Source: Rhodobacterales bacterium (GTDB lineage: Bacteria; Pseudomonadota; Alphaproteobacteria; Rhodobacterales; Rhodobacteraceae). Taken from it: a stretch of DNA of 29,907 bases. The notes below the pieces were generated by a model, which made no database searches, was not told the origin of the DNA, and saw nothing but the letters and a program-made list of their open reading frames with translations. Position numbers and translations under genes: made by a program. Each line of letters starts with the position of its first letter. Position 1 is the first letter of the stretch. The DNA lies in contig JAAFIJ010000003.1 of NCBI GenBank assembly GCA_013298675.1, positions 1 to 29,907 of the forward strand. Direction: 5' to 3'. Shown piece after piece: positions 1 through 7,773 of the stretch.

Positions 1-386
1 GCCAACGCTATACCAAGAAGTATCTTTTGGCGGGTATTTATACTGCGCGCACGATTGTGGCGGCCCTGTTTATCATGCTGCCGATGACACCTGTAACCGT
101 GGTGATCTTTTCCCTGTCGATGGGGGTTTTGTGGCTGGCCACAGTGCCGCTGACCTCAGGTCTGGTGGCCCATATCTACGGTCTTCGTTACATGGGCACG
201 CTTTACGGTTTCGTCTTTCTGTCGCACCAGATCGGTGGCTTTTTGGGAATTTGGCTGGGCGGCAAGTTGTATGACCTGACCGGAAACTATACGCTCGTTT
301 GGTGGATGGGGGTCGGTGTGGGTGCATTCTCGGCGCTTGTTCATTTGCCCATTCGTGAAAAACCGATGCTGGTGAAGGCAGCCTGA
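1..386 (+). CDS. MFS transporter, C-terminal part (5' end outside window)
   Basis: This is the last ~127 codons of a major facilitator superfamily permease; the frame is open from base 3 and ends in TGA at 384-386. Four hydrophobic stretches are visible, equivalent to the last helices of a 12-helix MFS protein. They include the stretch VVIFSLSMGVLWLATVPLTS and a segment with RYMGTLYGFVFLSHQIGGF, followed by GKLYDLTGNY. The combination of RYxGTLYG, HQIGGFLG and a short polar tail resembles monocarboxylate/oxalate-type MFS carriers, but the substrate cannot be read from this fragment. A second, unrelated-looking MFS gene follows after 128 bases in the same direction. The TTG at 27 is an internal codon and not a start, because the upstream codons continue the same protein. 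The family call is firm; function is unknown. Confidence 0.85.
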   Translation, partial: QRYTKKYLLAGIYTARTIVAALFIMLPMTPVTVVIFSLSMGVLWLATVPLTSGLVAHIYGLRYMGTLYGFVFLSHQIGGFLGIWLGGKLYDLTGNYTLVWWMGVGVGAFSALVHLPIREKPMLVKAA

Positions 387-514
387 CGCTGGGTGCGGCA
401 CGAAGGCCCGCCTTGATCCTTGGTCAAAAGCAAAATTCAATTGTGCCCTTTGCCGCGCGTGACAAGCTTGGTCCAGTTTTCGCCGCCCGACGGGCGCAAA
501 AGTAAGGAGGCCCG

Positions 515-1705
515 ATGCGCCTTGGTATTGCGTCCTTGATTGTCGCCTACCTTTTCAGCCAGTTTTACCGCGCCTTTCTGGCTGTGCTTAGCCCGGTGCT
601 GATGGCTGATCTTGGTGCGACGCCAGAACTGCTTGCGACCGCATCCGGCTATTGGTTTTTGGCCTTTGCCGGGATGCAAATTCCGGTGGGTGAGGCATTG
701 GACCGGATTGGCCCTCGCCTGACCGCATCAATTCTGCTGGCGGTGGCGGGGATCGGCGCCGCTGTTTTTGCGATGGCAACCGGGCCGTTGATGATCAATC
801 TGGCTATGTTGCTGATCGGGGCGGGCTGTGCACCGGTGTTGATGGCGGCCTATTACATCTTTGCCCGCAGCTTTTCGCCCGCAATCTTTGGCACATTGGC
901 AGGGGTGGTTATTGGGGTCGGTTCGCTGGGCAATATCGCGGCCTCGCTTCCTTTGTCCGCAGCGGTTGATCTGATGGGATGGCGCGCAACCATGGCCGGG
1001 CTGTCGGGGTTAACGCTGTTAACCGCGGGCCTGATCGCTGCCTTGGTGCGGGATCCGCCGCGGGTTGAGGTGACGCAGAAGGGATCATTGTTCGATCTTT
1101 TGAAATTGCCCGCGCTTTGGCCGATCCTGATCATGACGGCGGCTTGCTATGCACCTGCGGCTGGTTTGCGGGGCCTCTGGGTTGGCCCCTATCTGACAGA
1201 TGTGTTTCACGCTGATGCCGGGCAAATCGGTCGCGCAACCTTGATCATGGGCTTGGCGATGGTGGTGGGAAACCTTGCCTATGGCCCGCTGGACCGTCTG
1301 CTTGGCACGCGCAAATGGCTGATCTTTGGTGGCAATGCGGCGATGGTCGCTTGCCTGCTGTTGCTGGCGAATACGGCCGACTCAACCGGGCCGTTACCAG
1401 TGATCCTTATGGCGGCGATAGGCTTGTTCGGCGCGTCTTTCCCGATGGTCATGGCGCATGGCCGCGCGTTTTTGCCGCCGCATCTTGTGGGGCGCGGTGT
1501 GACGCTGATCAACCTGTTTTGCATTGGACCGGCCGGCCTGATGCAAATCGCCACGGGCAAGCTGCACGCCGCGCTTACGCCCGACCCAACTTTGATAACC
1601 TTTGCACCTGCCTCTGCACCCTATGCCGGGCTGTTCCTGTTCTACGCAGCCTTCAGCAGTCTGGGCCTATTGATCTATCTGTTCTCGAAAGATCGTACCG
1701 ACTGA
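515..1705 (+). CDS. MFS transporter, complete (396 aa)
   Basis: A full-length 12-helix major facilitator permease of the inner membrane. The start ATG follows a strong Shine-Dalgarno (AAGGAGG, 504-510) by 4 bases. The N-terminal half has the usual MFS loop between helices 2 and 3 (EALDRIGPR, a variant of the GxLaDRxGrR motif). Helix 4 follows (LLIGAGCAPVLMAAYYIFAR), then a central cytoplasmic loop around residues 185-200 (VRDPPRVEVTQKGSLFDLLK). The C-terminal half repeats the pattern with a weaker loop motif (GPLDRLLGTRKW). Proteins of this kind in Roseobacters are annotated only as MFS transporters; I cannot assign a substrate. It lies 124 bases upstream of asd in the same direction with no clear terminator between, so low read-through into asd is possible. 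Confidence 0.9.
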   Translation: MRLGIASLIVAYLFSQFYRAFLAVLSPVLMADLGATPELLATASGYWFLAFAGMQIPVGEALDRIGPRLTASILLAVAGIGAAVFAMATGPLMINLAMLLIGAGCAPVLMAAYYIFARSFSPAIFGTLAGVVIGVGSLGNIAASLPLSAAVDLMGWRATMAGLSGLTLLTAGLIAALVRDPPRVEVTQKGSLFDLLKLPALWPILIMTAACYAPAAGLRGLWVGPYLTDVFHADAGQIGRATLIMGLAMVVGNLAYGPLDRLLGTRKWLIFGGNAAMVACLLLLANTADSTGPLPVILMAAIGLFGASFPMVMAHGRAFLPPHLVGRGVTLINLFCIGPAGLMQIATGKLHAALTPDPTLITFAPASAPYAGLFLFYAAFSSLGLLIYLFSKDRTD

Positions 1706-1741
1706 ACCGCGACTTCGGCTTTGACCCAAGTCATGACGTTT

Positions 1742-1783
1742 TTAGCGCATCCGCCCCTTTCCCCCCGCGTCCCCATGCGCTAA
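1742..1783. repeat. Inverted repeat between the MFS gene and asd
   Basis: Perfect 9-base arms TTAGCGCAT (1742-1750) and ATGCGCTAA (1775-1783) enclose a C-rich 24-base spacer. It lies 37 bases after the MFS stop. There is no T-run after the second arm, so it is not a standard intrinsic terminator; it could be a weak terminator, an mRNA-end stabiliser or part of the asd control region. Confidence 0.5.
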
Positions 1784-1790
1784 GGGGACA

Positions 1791-1811
1791 CGTCTTTGAC
1801 GGTCAAAGACG
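1791..1811. promoter_or_regulatory. Perfect 21-bp palindrome just upstream of the asd ribosome-binding site
   Basis: Arms CGTCTTTGAC (1791-1800) and GTCAAAGACG (1802-1811) are exact reverse complements around one central base (G1801). It ends 7 bases before the asd Shine-Dalgarno (AGGAGA, 1818-1823). With a one-base centre it cannot form a relaxed RNA hairpin without losing the inner pairs. A dyad operator for a dimeric regulator is therefore the more natural reading, but no regulator is identified. Confidence 0.55.
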
Positions 1812-1829
1812 ATTATTAGGAGAACCCCG

Positions 1830-2852
1830 ATGGGCTATAAGGTCGTCGTCGCGGGTGCCACGGGTAACGTGGGCCGCGAAATGCTGAACATCCTCGCCGA
1901 GCGCGAGTTCCCGGTTGATGAGATCGCGGCACTTGCGTCGCGAAAGTCGCTGGGCACTGAAATTAGCTTTGGCGACAAGACCGTCAAGACCAAGGACCTT
2001 GAAACCTTTGATTTTACCGGGTGGGACATTGCGTTGTTCGCAGTGGGCTCTGACGCAACAAAGATTTACGCGCCACGTGCGGCGGCGGCTGGCTGTGTCG
2101 TGATCGATAACTCGTCGCTTTATCGCTATGATCCGCAAGTTCCGTTGATCGTGCCCGAAGTGAACGCAGACGCGATCATTGGCTACAAGAACAAGAACAT
2201 CATCGCGAACCCAAACTGTTCGACTGCACAGATGGTTGTGGCGCTAAAGCCCTTGCATGACCGCGCGCGGATCAAGCGGGTGGTTGTGTCCACCTATCAG
2301 TCCGTTTCGGGTGCCGGCAAAGAAGGCATTGACGAGCTGTGGGACCAGACCAAGGGCATGTATGTTCCCGGTAAAGAAGTCGCGCCCAAAAAGTTCACCA
2401 AGCAGATCGCGTTCAACGTGATCCCGCAGATTGACGTCTTCCTCGACGATGGGTCCACCAAAGAAGAATGGAAGATGGTCGCCGAGACCAAGAAGATCCT
2501 CGATCCCAAAATCAAGGTCACGGCAACCTGCGTGCGCGTTCCGGTCTTTGTTGGCCACTCTGAAGCGATCAACATCGAGTTTGAAGATTCGATCGATTGG
2601 CAAGAGGCACAAGACATTCTGCGCGAAGCGCCCGGCATCTTGTTGGTCGATAAGCGTGAACCGGGTGGTTACATCACCCCGGTCGAATGTGTGGGCGATT
2701 ATGCCACCTATATCAGCCGCGTGCGCCAAGACAGCACGGTTGAAAACGGCATCTCGCTGTGGTGCGTGTCAGACAACCTGCGCAAGGGCGCTGCATTGAA
2801 CGCGGTGCAAATCGCAGAACTGCTGGGAAGCAAGTACCTGAAAAAGGGCTGA
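1830..2852 (+). CDS. asd: Aspartate-semialdehyde dehydrogenase
   Basis: Catalyses NADPH-dependent reduction of aspartyl-4-phosphate to aspartate semialdehyde, the branch point to lysine/diaminopimelate, threonine and methionine; cytosolic. At 340 residues it has the normal family length. The Rossmann nucleotide-binding motif GATGNVG is at residues 9-15. The catalytic cysteine is C130 in NPNCSTAQM. The second-domain segment [10 protein letters not shown] carries the conserved active-site histidine. A Shine-Dalgarno AGGAGA (1818-1823) supports the ATG at 1830. It sits between an MFS gene and rplO. Since asd is not part of the spc operon, its position immediately ahead of rplO is unusual. A perfect palindrome lies right before the ribosome-binding site and may control it. 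Confidence 0.97.
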   Translation: MGYKVVVAGATGNVGREMLNILAEREFPVDEIAALASRKSLGTEISFGDKTVKTKDLETFDFTGWDIALFAVGSDATKIYAPRAAAAGCVVIDNSSLYRYDPQVPLIVPEVNADAIIGYKNKNIIANPNCSTAQMVVALKPLHDRARIKRVVVSTYQSVSGAGKEGIDELWDQTKGMYVPGKEVAPKKFTKQIAFNVIPQIDVFLDDGSTKEEWKMVAETKKILDPKIKVTATCVRVPVFVGHSEAINIEFEDSIDWQEAQDILREAPGILLVDKREPGGYITPVECVGDYATYISRVRQDSTVENGISLWCVSDNLRKGAALNAVQIAELLGSKYLKKG

Positions 2853-2868
2853 CCAGCCCGCCTGATAC

Positions 2869-2912
2869 CGTATGCCGGCGAACGCAAATTAAACTTGTTG
2901 ATCCGGCATACG
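2869..2912. repeat. Inverted repeat downstream of asd, overlapping the rplO promoter region
   Basis: Perfect 10-base arms CGTATGCCGG (2869-2878) and CCGGCATACG (2903-2912) flank an AT-rich 24-base spacer. The second arm falls between the proposed -35 and -10 of the rplO promoter. No T-run follows. It could be an operator or a weak asd terminator. Confidence 0.5.
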
Positions 2913-2923
2913 TCCACTATACG
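2895..2923 (+). promoter_or_regulatory. Candidate promoter for rplO-secY-adk
   Basis: TTGTTG (2895-2900) and TATACG (2918-2923) are separated by 17 bases, a sigma70-like arrangement with 3/6 and 4/6 consensus matches. A promoter is expected here because rplO has lost its normal upstream spc-operon genes. This is a weak motif match and has not been tested. Confidence 0.35.
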
Positions 2924-3016
2924 CCCCCGATGCCCGCCTATGGGCATAGAATCATAAATCGCCGTGTTTGTCCCAGCCGTCGCAGCCGGGGCAGTTCCGG
3001 CATAGGAGTATGCGAC

Positions 3017-3487
3017 ATGAAATTGAATGAACTGCACGACAACCCAGGTGCAACCAAAAAGCAAAAGCGCGTTGCGCGTGGTCCGGGTTCGGGCAAGGGC
3101 AAGACCGCTGGCCGTGGTATCAAGGGTCAGAAATCGCGTTCGGGCGTCGCTATTGGCGGCTACGAAGGCGGCCAGATGCCACTTTATCGCCGCTTGCCAA
3201 AGCGCGGCTTTACCAAGCCGAACCAGCTTCGCTATGCGGTGATCAACCTTGGTTTGATCGAGAAATTCGTTGCAGCCGGCAAACTGGACCTGACATCGGA
3301 AATCACCGAGGACATGTTGGTTGACGCTGGTCTGACCGGCCACAAGCGTGACGGTATTCGCATCTTGAACAAGGGCGAAATCAAGTCGGCTGTCAAATTG
3401 AACGTGTCGGGTGCGTCTGCTGCGGCTGTTGAAGCCATCAAAGCAGCTGGCGGTTCGATCACTGTCAAAGCGGCCGCGGCTGAATAA
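3017..3487 (+). CDS. rplO: Ribosomal protein L15 (uL15)
   Basis: Component of the large ribosomal subunit, binding 23S rRNA. The 156-residue product opens with the family signature [12 protein letters not shown], a Gly/Lys/Arg-rich RNA-binding arm (residues ~15-50, [17 protein letters not shown]), then [18 protein letters not shown]. The C-terminal domain ends in an Ala-rich tail. ATG 3017 is preceded by AGGAG (3004-3008). The frame stays open upstream into asd, but the family N-terminus fixes the start here. It is the first gene of this ribosomal block: its usual upstream neighbours rpmD/rpsE are missing and asd lies there. Two hairpins separate it from secY. Confidence 0.98.
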   Translation: MKLNELHDNPGATKKQKRVARGPGSGKGKTAGRGIKGQKSRSGVAIGGYEGGQMPLYRRLPKRGFTKPNQLRYAVINLGLIEKFVAAGKLDLTSEITEDMLVDAGLTGHKRDGIRILNKGEIKSAVKLNVSGASAAAVEAIKAAGGSITVKAAAAE

Positions 3488-3510
3488 CAGCTGAAATCGG
3501 AATCTTGGGT

Positions 3511-3536
3511 TGTGAGCGGTCGCAAGACCGCTTACA
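3511..3536 (+). other. Hairpin with GCAA tetraloop between rplO and secY
   Basis: AGCGGTC (3515-3521), loop GCAA (3522-3525), GACCGCT (3526-3532), extended by TGTG/TACA with one G-U pair to about 11 bp. The GNRA loop makes it a stable RNA fold. No T-tract follows, so termination is unlikely. It may be an attenuation or processing element, or a stabiliser, setting L15 against SecY levels. Confidence 0.6.
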
Positions 3537-3554
3537 TCAAGCAAAGTTTTCCCG

Positions 3555-3585
3555 CGCCGCCGACCGGAAAAACGGTTTGGCGGCG
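3555..3585 (+). other. Second GC-rich hairpin upstream of secY
   Basis: CGCCGCCGACCG (3555-3566) pairs with CGGTTTGGCGGCG (3573-3585) around the loop GAAAAA, with one bulged base and one G-U pair, giving a ~12-bp stem. It ends 22 bases before the secY ATG. Only TT follows the stem, so it is not a canonical terminator. Confidence 0.55.
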
Positions 3586-3607
3586 TTCTGCATGAAAGAG
3601 ACATGGA

Positions 3608-4966
3608 ATGGCATCTGCTGCAGAGCAAATGGCTGCGAACCTTAGCTGGGGCGCGCTAGGCAAGGCGACTGATCTTCGCCAACGGATTTTCTTCACGATT
3701 GGCCTATTGATGGTCTATCGCTTGGGCACCTATATCCCGGTTCCGGGCATTGATGGCGCCGCACTTCAGCAGTTCATGGACAAGGCTGGCGCGGGCATCG
3801 GCGGCATCCTGTCGGTGTTCACGGGCGGTGCCATCAAGCGGATGGGGATCTTTGCGTTGGGGATCATGCCGTATATTTCGGCATCGATCATCATTCAGTT
3901 GTTGGCGTCGATGCTGCCTTCGCTTGAACAGCTGAAGAAAGAGGGCGAGCAGGGCCGCAAGAAGCTGAACCAGTACACCCGCTATTTGACCGTCGCTTTG
4001 GCATTGTTCCAAGGTTACGGCATCGCGGTTTCCATTCAGGCTGGGGGTCTTGCGCACGAACCGGGCGCCTATTTCATCGCGTCCTGTGTCATCACGCTTG
4101 TCGGTGGCACGATGTTCCTGATGTGGCTGGGTGAGCAGATCACCGCGCGCGGCATCGGAAATGGCGTGTCCTTGATCATTTTCGTCGGCATCGTGGCAGA
4201 AATTCCAACCGCGCTTGCGAACTTCTTTAGCCAAGGCCGTTCCGGCGCCATTTCAACCCCGGTCATCATCGGTGTGCTGGTCATGGTTGTTGTGGTCATC
4301 GCGGCAGTGGTGTTCATGGAGCGCGCGTTGCGCAAGATCCATATCCAATATCCCCGCCGTCAGGTGGGCATGAAGGTTTATGACGGCGGCTCTTCTCACT
4401 TGCCGATCAAGGTGAACCCAGCGGGCGTTATCCCTGCGATCTTTGCCTCGTCCTTGCTGCTGTTGCCAACCACGATTTCGACATTCTCTGGCGCGCAAAC
4501 CGGGCCGATCATGTCGACCATTCTGGCTTATTTCGGCCCCGGCCAACCGCTGTATCTGTTGTTCTTTGTTGGCATGATCGTGTTCTTTGCGTATTTCTAC
4601 ACGCAAAACGTTGCCTTCAAAACGGATGAGGTTGCCGAGAACCTGAAGAACCAGAACGGGTTCATTCCCGGGATTCGTCCGGGTGCAAAGACGCAAGAAT
4701 ACCTTGATTACGTTGTGAACCGCGTTCTGGTCGTTGGGGCTGCCTATCTTGCCGCCGTTTGTTTACTGCCAGAAATTCTGCGGACCCAGTTTGCGGTGCC
4801 ATTCTATTTCGGCGGCACGTCAGTGCTGATCGTGGTGTCGGTGACGATGGATACGATCAACCAGATCCAATCACATCTGTTGGCGCATCAGTACGAAGGA
4901 TTGATTGAGAAATCACAGCTTCGGGGCAAGAAACGCACTGGGCCCCGGCCACCAGCTCGTCGCTAA
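3608..4966 (+). CDS. secY: Protein translocase subunit SecY
   Basis: Channel-forming subunit of the SecYEG translocon in the inner membrane, which exports unfolded proteins and inserts membrane proteins with SecA or the ribosome. The 452 residues match the family length and show ten hydrophobic helices. Helix 1 contains FTIGLLMVYRLGTYIPVPGI, followed by the plug region (~60-80, GGILSVFTGGAIKRMGIFALG). Next comes MPYISASIIIQLL (helix 2, gate). Cytoplasmic loops contain LKKEGEQGRKKLNQYTRY and IQYPRRQVG (the Arg-rich loop contacting SecA/ribosome). The C-terminus is basic (KKRTGPRPPARR). It sits between rplO and adk, the usual alphaproteobacterial order. Two hairpins precede it and adk starts 12 bases after its stop. 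Confidence 0.98.
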   Translation: MASAAEQMAANLSWGALGKATDLRQRIFFTIGLLMVYRLGTYIPVPGIDGAALQQFMDKAGAGIGGILSVFTGGAIKRMGIFALGIMPYISASIIIQLLASMLPSLEQLKKEGEQGRKKLNQYTRYLTVALALFQGYGIAVSIQAGGLAHEPGAYFIASCVITLVGGTMFLMWLGEQITARGIGNGVSLIIFVGIVAEIPTALANFFSQGRSGAISTPVIIGVLVMVVVVIAAVVFMERALRKIHIQYPRRQVGMKVYDGGSSHLPIKVNPAGVIPAIFASSLLLLPTTISTFSGAQTGPIMSTILAYFGPGQPLYLLFFVGMIVFFAYFYTQNVAFKTDEVAENLKNQNGFIPGIRPGAKTQEYLDYVVNRVLVVGAAYLAAVCLLPEILRTQFAVPFYFGGTSVLIVVSVTMDTINQIQSHLLAHQYEGLIEKSQLRGKKRTGPRPPARR

Positions 4967-4978
4967 GGAAACGAAACC

Positions 4979-5629
4979 ATGCTCAATATAATCCTCCTTG
5001 GCCCTCCGGGCGCCGGCAAGGGCACGCAAGCAAAGCGCTTGGTGGACGAGCGGGCCATGGTGCAACTCTCAACCGGCGACATGCTGCGCGACGCCAAGAC
5101 CAGCGGAACAGAGATGGGCCGCAAGGTTGCCGAAGTGATGGCGACGGGACAGTTGGTGACGGATGATATCGTTATCGGTCTGATCAAGGAAAAGCTGACT
5201 CAAGGCGCTGGCGGCGGGTTCATCTTTGACGGATTTCCCCGCACGCTAAAGCAAGCGGACGCTTTGGGCGCGTTGCTGGATGGCATGGGGCAGGGGCTTG
5301 CTGCTGTGATCGAGATGCAAGTTGATGATGCGGCCTTGGTGTCGCGTATCACCGGGCGCTATACCTGTGGAAACTGTGGCGAAGTCTATCATGATATCAC
5401 GCGTCCAGCCAAAGTGTCGGGCACCTGCGATGCCTGCGGCAGCCATGATTTGCGCCGTCGTGTTGATGACAACGAAGACGCGCTCAAGACCCGTCTGATG
5501 GAATATTACAAGAAAACCTCGCCGCTGATTGGCTATTACTATGCCAAAGACAAGCTGCACAGCGTCGATGGATTGGCGGAAATGGACCATGTTTCGCAAG
5601 CCATCGCAAAGGTTCTTGACAAAGGCTAG
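4979..5629 (+). CDS. adk: Adenylate kinase
   Basis: Catalyses ATP + AMP = 2 ADP in the cytosol, setting adenylate balance. At 216 residues it is the long form with a full LID domain. The P-loop GPPGAGKGT is at residues 8-16; STGDMLRD forms the AMP site; DGFPRT is the conserved hinge motif. The LID (~125-160) contains CGNC and CDAC pairs, the four-cysteine structural zinc site found in many Gram-positive and alphaproteobacterial enzymes. Arg residues RITGRY and [14 protein letters not shown] contribute to phosphate binding. AGGAAAC before the ATG gives a usable ribosome-binding site. It is part of the secY-adk-rpsM block; after it comes a 177-base leader to rpsM. Confidence 0.98.
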   Translation: MLNIILLGPPGAGKGTQAKRLVDERAMVQLSTGDMLRDAKTSGTEMGRKVAEVMATGQLVTDDIVIGLIKEKLTQGAGGGFIFDGFPRTLKQADALGALLDGMGQGLAAVIEMQVDDAALVSRITGRYTCGNCGEVYHDITRPAKVSGTCDACGSHDLRRRVDDNEDALKTRLMEYYKKTSPLIGYYYAKDKLHSVDGLAEMDHVSQAIAKVLDKG

Positions 5630-5647
5630 ATCAAGACACGCCCGCCC

Positions 5648-5676
5648 TTGACGTGCTAGCCAAAAGCCCATAAAGC
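5648..5676 (+). promoter_or_regulatory. Candidate internal promoter for the rpsM-rpsK-rpoA-rplQ operon
   Basis: TTGACG (5648-5653) and TAAAGC (5671-5676) have exact 17-base spacing, ~130 bases before rpsM. The same pattern (TTGAC, 17 bases, TAAAG) precedes rpmH at the other end of the window. This fits a separate alpha-operon promoter. Confidence 0.5.
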
Positions 5677-5765
5677 ACGGCGTCCTGCATCAGAATCGTT
5701 TGCGGGGTCGCCCTATTGGCGAATCGTATTGCCTCGGTCTTGATCGAGGTGGAGTTGTGAGAAAA

Positions 5766-5785
5766 GGTTCCGGGATTACGGAACC
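5766..5785 (+). promoter_or_regulatory. Leader hairpin abutting the rpsM Shine-Dalgarno
   Basis: GGTTCCG (5766-5772), loop GGATTA, CGGAACC (5779-5785). The hairpin ends 8 bases before the Shine-Dalgarno AAGGA (5794-5798). Its place matches where ribosomal protein S4 controls the alpha operon in E. coli through a leader pseudoknot, but I have not shown that this is a homologous structure. Confidence 0.45.
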
Positions 5786-5790
5786 GCAAC

Positions 5791-5802
5791 ATGAAGGAAT
5801 AG
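5791..5802 (+). other. Three-codon minimal reading frame over the rpsM ribosome-binding site
   Basis: ATG AAG GAA TAG overlaps the rpsM Shine-Dalgarno and stops 4 bases before the TTG start. The ATG lacks its own obvious ribosome-binding site, so it may be chance, but initiation here would compete with rpsM. Confidence 0.2.
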
Positions 5803-5806
5803 ACGT

Positions 5807-6175
5807 TTGGCTCGTATTGCTGGCGTAAACATCCCGACCCAAAAGCGGGTCCCGATCGCGCTAACCTATATCACCGGAATCGGTCCGCATAACGCGGAAC
5901 TCATTTGTGAATCCATCGGCATCGACCGCGCTCGCCGTGTGAACCAGCTTTCTGACGCAGAAGTGCTGGCGATCCGCGAATACATCGACGCCAACTTCAC
6001 CGTTGAAGGCGATCTTCGCCGCGAAACCTCGATGAACATCAAGCGTCTTATGGACCTTGGTTGCTATCGTGGTCTGCGCCATCGTAAGGGCCTTCCGGTC
6101 CGTGGTCAGCGCACGCACACCAACGCTCGTACCCGTAAGGGCCCCGCTAAAGCCATCGCTGGCAAGAAGAAATAA
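5807..6175 (+). CDS. rpsM: Ribosomal protein S13 (uS13), TTG start
   Basis: Small-subunit head protein contacting 16S rRNA, tRNA and the large subunit. The 122 residues match the family: it begins with the invariant [10 protein letters not shown] and contains ALTYITGIG (helix-two-turn-helix). It ends in the basic tail [28 protein letters not shown]. The only start compatible with the family N-terminus is the TTG at 5807, with AAGGA 8 bases upstream; no in-frame ATG or GTG gives the right protein. A rare start codon behind a hairpin suggests translational control. It is followed by rpsK after 12 bases and heads the alpha-operon segment. Confidence 0.97.
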   Translation: MARIAGVNIPTQKRVPIALTYITGIGPHNAELICESIGIDRARRVNQLSDAEVLAIREYIDANFTVEGDLRRETSMNIKRLMDLGCYRGLRHRKGLPVRGQRTHTNARTRKGPAKAIAGKKK

Positions 6176-6187
6176 GGGGTAGGGCAT

Positions 6188-6583
6188 ATGGCACGCGATA
6201 CAAAAGCATCCCGCACGAAGAAAAAAGAACGCAAGAACATCGCCGCAGGCGTGGTTCACGTGAACTCTTCGTTCAACAACACCAAAATCCTGATCTCTGA
6301 CGTTCAGGGCAACGCGATTTCCTGGTCGTCCTCGGGCACCATGGGCTTTAAGGGCTCGCGGAAATCGACCCCTTACGCCGCTCAGATGGCTGCAGAAGAT
6401 GCAGCTCGTAAGGCGCAAGAGCATGGCATGAAGACTGTTGAAGTCGAAGTGCAAGGTCCGGGTTCGGGCCGTGAATCCGCTTTGCGCGCTCTGGCTGCTG
6501 TCGGTCTGAACATCACCTCGATCCGTGATGTCACCCCGCTTGCACACAACGGTTGCCGCCCACCAAAGCGCCGCCGCGTTTAA
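6188..6583 (+). CDS. rpsK: Ribosomal protein S11 (uS11)
   Basis: Small-subunit platform protein near the E site and mRNA exit. The 131-residue product has a basic N-terminal extension ([12 protein letters not shown]), then [21 protein letters not shown] and the signature [20 protein letters not shown]. It ends in the conserved [21 protein letters not shown] 6188 follows GGGGTAGGG. It is 12 bases downstream of rpsM; a strong hairpin separates it from rpoA. rpsD (S4), which is between rpsK and rpoA in enterics, is absent here, as is usual in alphaproteobacteria. Confidence 0.98.
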   Translation: MARDTKASRTKKKERKNIAAGVVHVNSSFNNTKILISDVQGNAISWSSSGTMGFKGSRKSTPYAAQMAAEDAARKAQEHGMKTVEVEVQGPGSGRESALRALAAVGLNITSIRDVTPLAHNGCRPPKRRRV

Positions 6584-6598
6584 TTCACCCATTGCTGG

Positions 6599-6625
6599 CC
6601 GGGCTGCAGTTCTGCTGCAGTCCGG
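6599..6625 (+). other. 11-bp hairpin between rpsK and rpoA
   Basis: CCGGGCTGCAG (6599-6609), loop TTCTG, CTGCAGTCCGG (6615-6625), with one internal G-U pair. It begins 16 bases after the rpsK stop. Only TTT follows, so termination would be partial at most. It could tune RNA polymerase alpha against ribosomal protein output or mark a processing site. Confidence 0.6.
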
Positions 6626-6697
6626 TTTGCAATATTCTGAACCTCGGGCGTTTCCTGCTTATGGACATGGGCAGGCGACTAGAATGGAGGCGAAGCC

Positions 6698-7714
6698 ATG
6701 ATCCATAAGAATTGGCAAGAACTGATCAAGCCACAGCAGCTGATCGTAAAGCCAGGTGCTGATCCACAGCGCACAGCAACCGTGATCGCAGAACCGTTGG
6801 AGCGTGGCTTTGGCCTGACGCTTGGCAACGCTTTGCGCCGTGTGCTGATGTCGTCGCTGCAAGGCGCGGCCATCACGTCGGTACAAATCGACAACGTTTT
6901 GCACGAGTTCTCATCCGTGGCAGGCGTGCGCGAAGATGTCACCGACATCGTTTTGAACCTGAAAGGCGTCAGCCTGAAGATGGATGTTGAAGGGCCAAAG
7001 CGCCTGTCGATTTCCGCCAAGGGCCCGGGCGTTGTCACCGCTGGTGACATCTCGGAAACGAATGGCATTGAGGTTCTGAACAAGGACCACGTGATCTGTC
7101 ACCTCGACGACGGCGCTGATGTGTTCATGGAACTGACCGTGAATACCGGCAAAGGCTATGTCGCAGCGGACAAGAACCGTCCGGAAGATGCGCCAATCGG
7201 TCTGATTCCGATCGACGCGATCTATTCGCCGGTCAAGAAAGTCAGCTACGAAGTGCAGCCGACCCGTGAAGGTCAGGTTCTGGACTATGACAAGCTGACA
7301 ATGAAAGTCGAAACCGATGGCTCGTTGACCCCAGACGACGCAGTGGCCTATGCCGCGCGTATTCTGCAAGACCAACTGGCCGTGTTCGTCAACTTCGACG
7401 AGCCAGAGTCGGCAAAAGCAGGCGAAATCGATGCGGGCCTAGAGTTCAACCCACTTCTGTTGAAGAAAGTGGACGAGTTGGAGCTTTCGGTGCGTTCGGC
7501 AAACTGCCTCAAGAACGACAACATCGTCTACATCGGCGACCTGATCCAGAAAACCGAAGCAGAAATGCTGCGCACTCCGAACTTTGGCCGCAAGTCCTTG
7601 AACGAAATCAAGGAAGTGTTGTCGGGCATGGGTCTGCATCTGGGTATGGAAGTCGAAGATTGGCCACCAGAGAACATCGAAGATCTGGCCAAGCGTTTTG
7701 AGGACCAGTTCTGA
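6698..7714 (+). CDS. rpoA: RNA polymerase alpha subunit
   Basis: Scaffold subunit of RNA polymerase. The 338-residue protein has the N-terminal dimerisation/assembly domain (residues ~1-235), with [20 protein letters not shown] and [15 protein letters not shown] linker leads to the C-terminal domain (~250-325), which binds UP-element DNA and activators. That domain is recognisable by the helix-hairpin-helix part [16 protein letters not shown], then [21 protein letters not shown]. The ATG at 6698 follows GGAGG (6686-6690) by 7 bases. It is followed by a 147-base junction containing hairpins and then rplQ, the standard bacterial order. Confidence 0.98.
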   Translation: MIHKNWQELIKPQQLIVKPGADPQRTATVIAEPLERGFGLTLGNALRRVLMSSLQGAAITSVQIDNVLHEFSSVAGVREDVTDIVLNLKGVSLKMDVEGPKRLSISAKGPGVVTAGDISETNGIEVLNKDHVICHLDDGADVFMELTVNTGKGYVAADKNRPEDAPIGLIPIDAIYSPVKKVSYEVQPTREGQVLDYDKLTMKVETDGSLTPDDAVAYAARILQDQLAVFVNFDEPESAKAGEIDAGLEFNPLLLKKVDELELSVRSANCLKNDNIVYIGDLIQKTEAEMLRTPNFGRKSLNEIKEVLSGMGLHLGMEVEDWPPENIEDLAKRFEDQF

Positions 7715-7722
7715 TAATTTCG

Positions 7723-7773
7723 GGGTGCGCTTTCAATGCGCACCCTACCTAAACAAATGCCCGGAATGCCGGG
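7723..7773 (+). other. Two hairpins between rpoA and rplQ
   Basis: Stem one: GGGTGCGC (7723-7730), loop TTTCAAT, GCGCACCC (7738-7745), 8 perfect pairs. Stem two: CCCGG (7760-7764), loop AATG, CCGGG (7769-7773). No T-tract follows either stem, so rplQ is probably still co-transcribed with rpoA. Confidence 0.55.

Noticed and set aside
2759..3487. Longer L15 start from the GTG at 2759
   Set aside because: This frame begins inside asd and passes a non-conserved stretch; the family N-terminus and AGGAG fix the start at 3017.
2708..3628. 306-codon minus-strand frame opposite the end of asd and rplO
   Set aside because: It spans two genuine plus-strand genes and an intergenic region; composition is Arg/Ser-rich and unlike any protein family I know.
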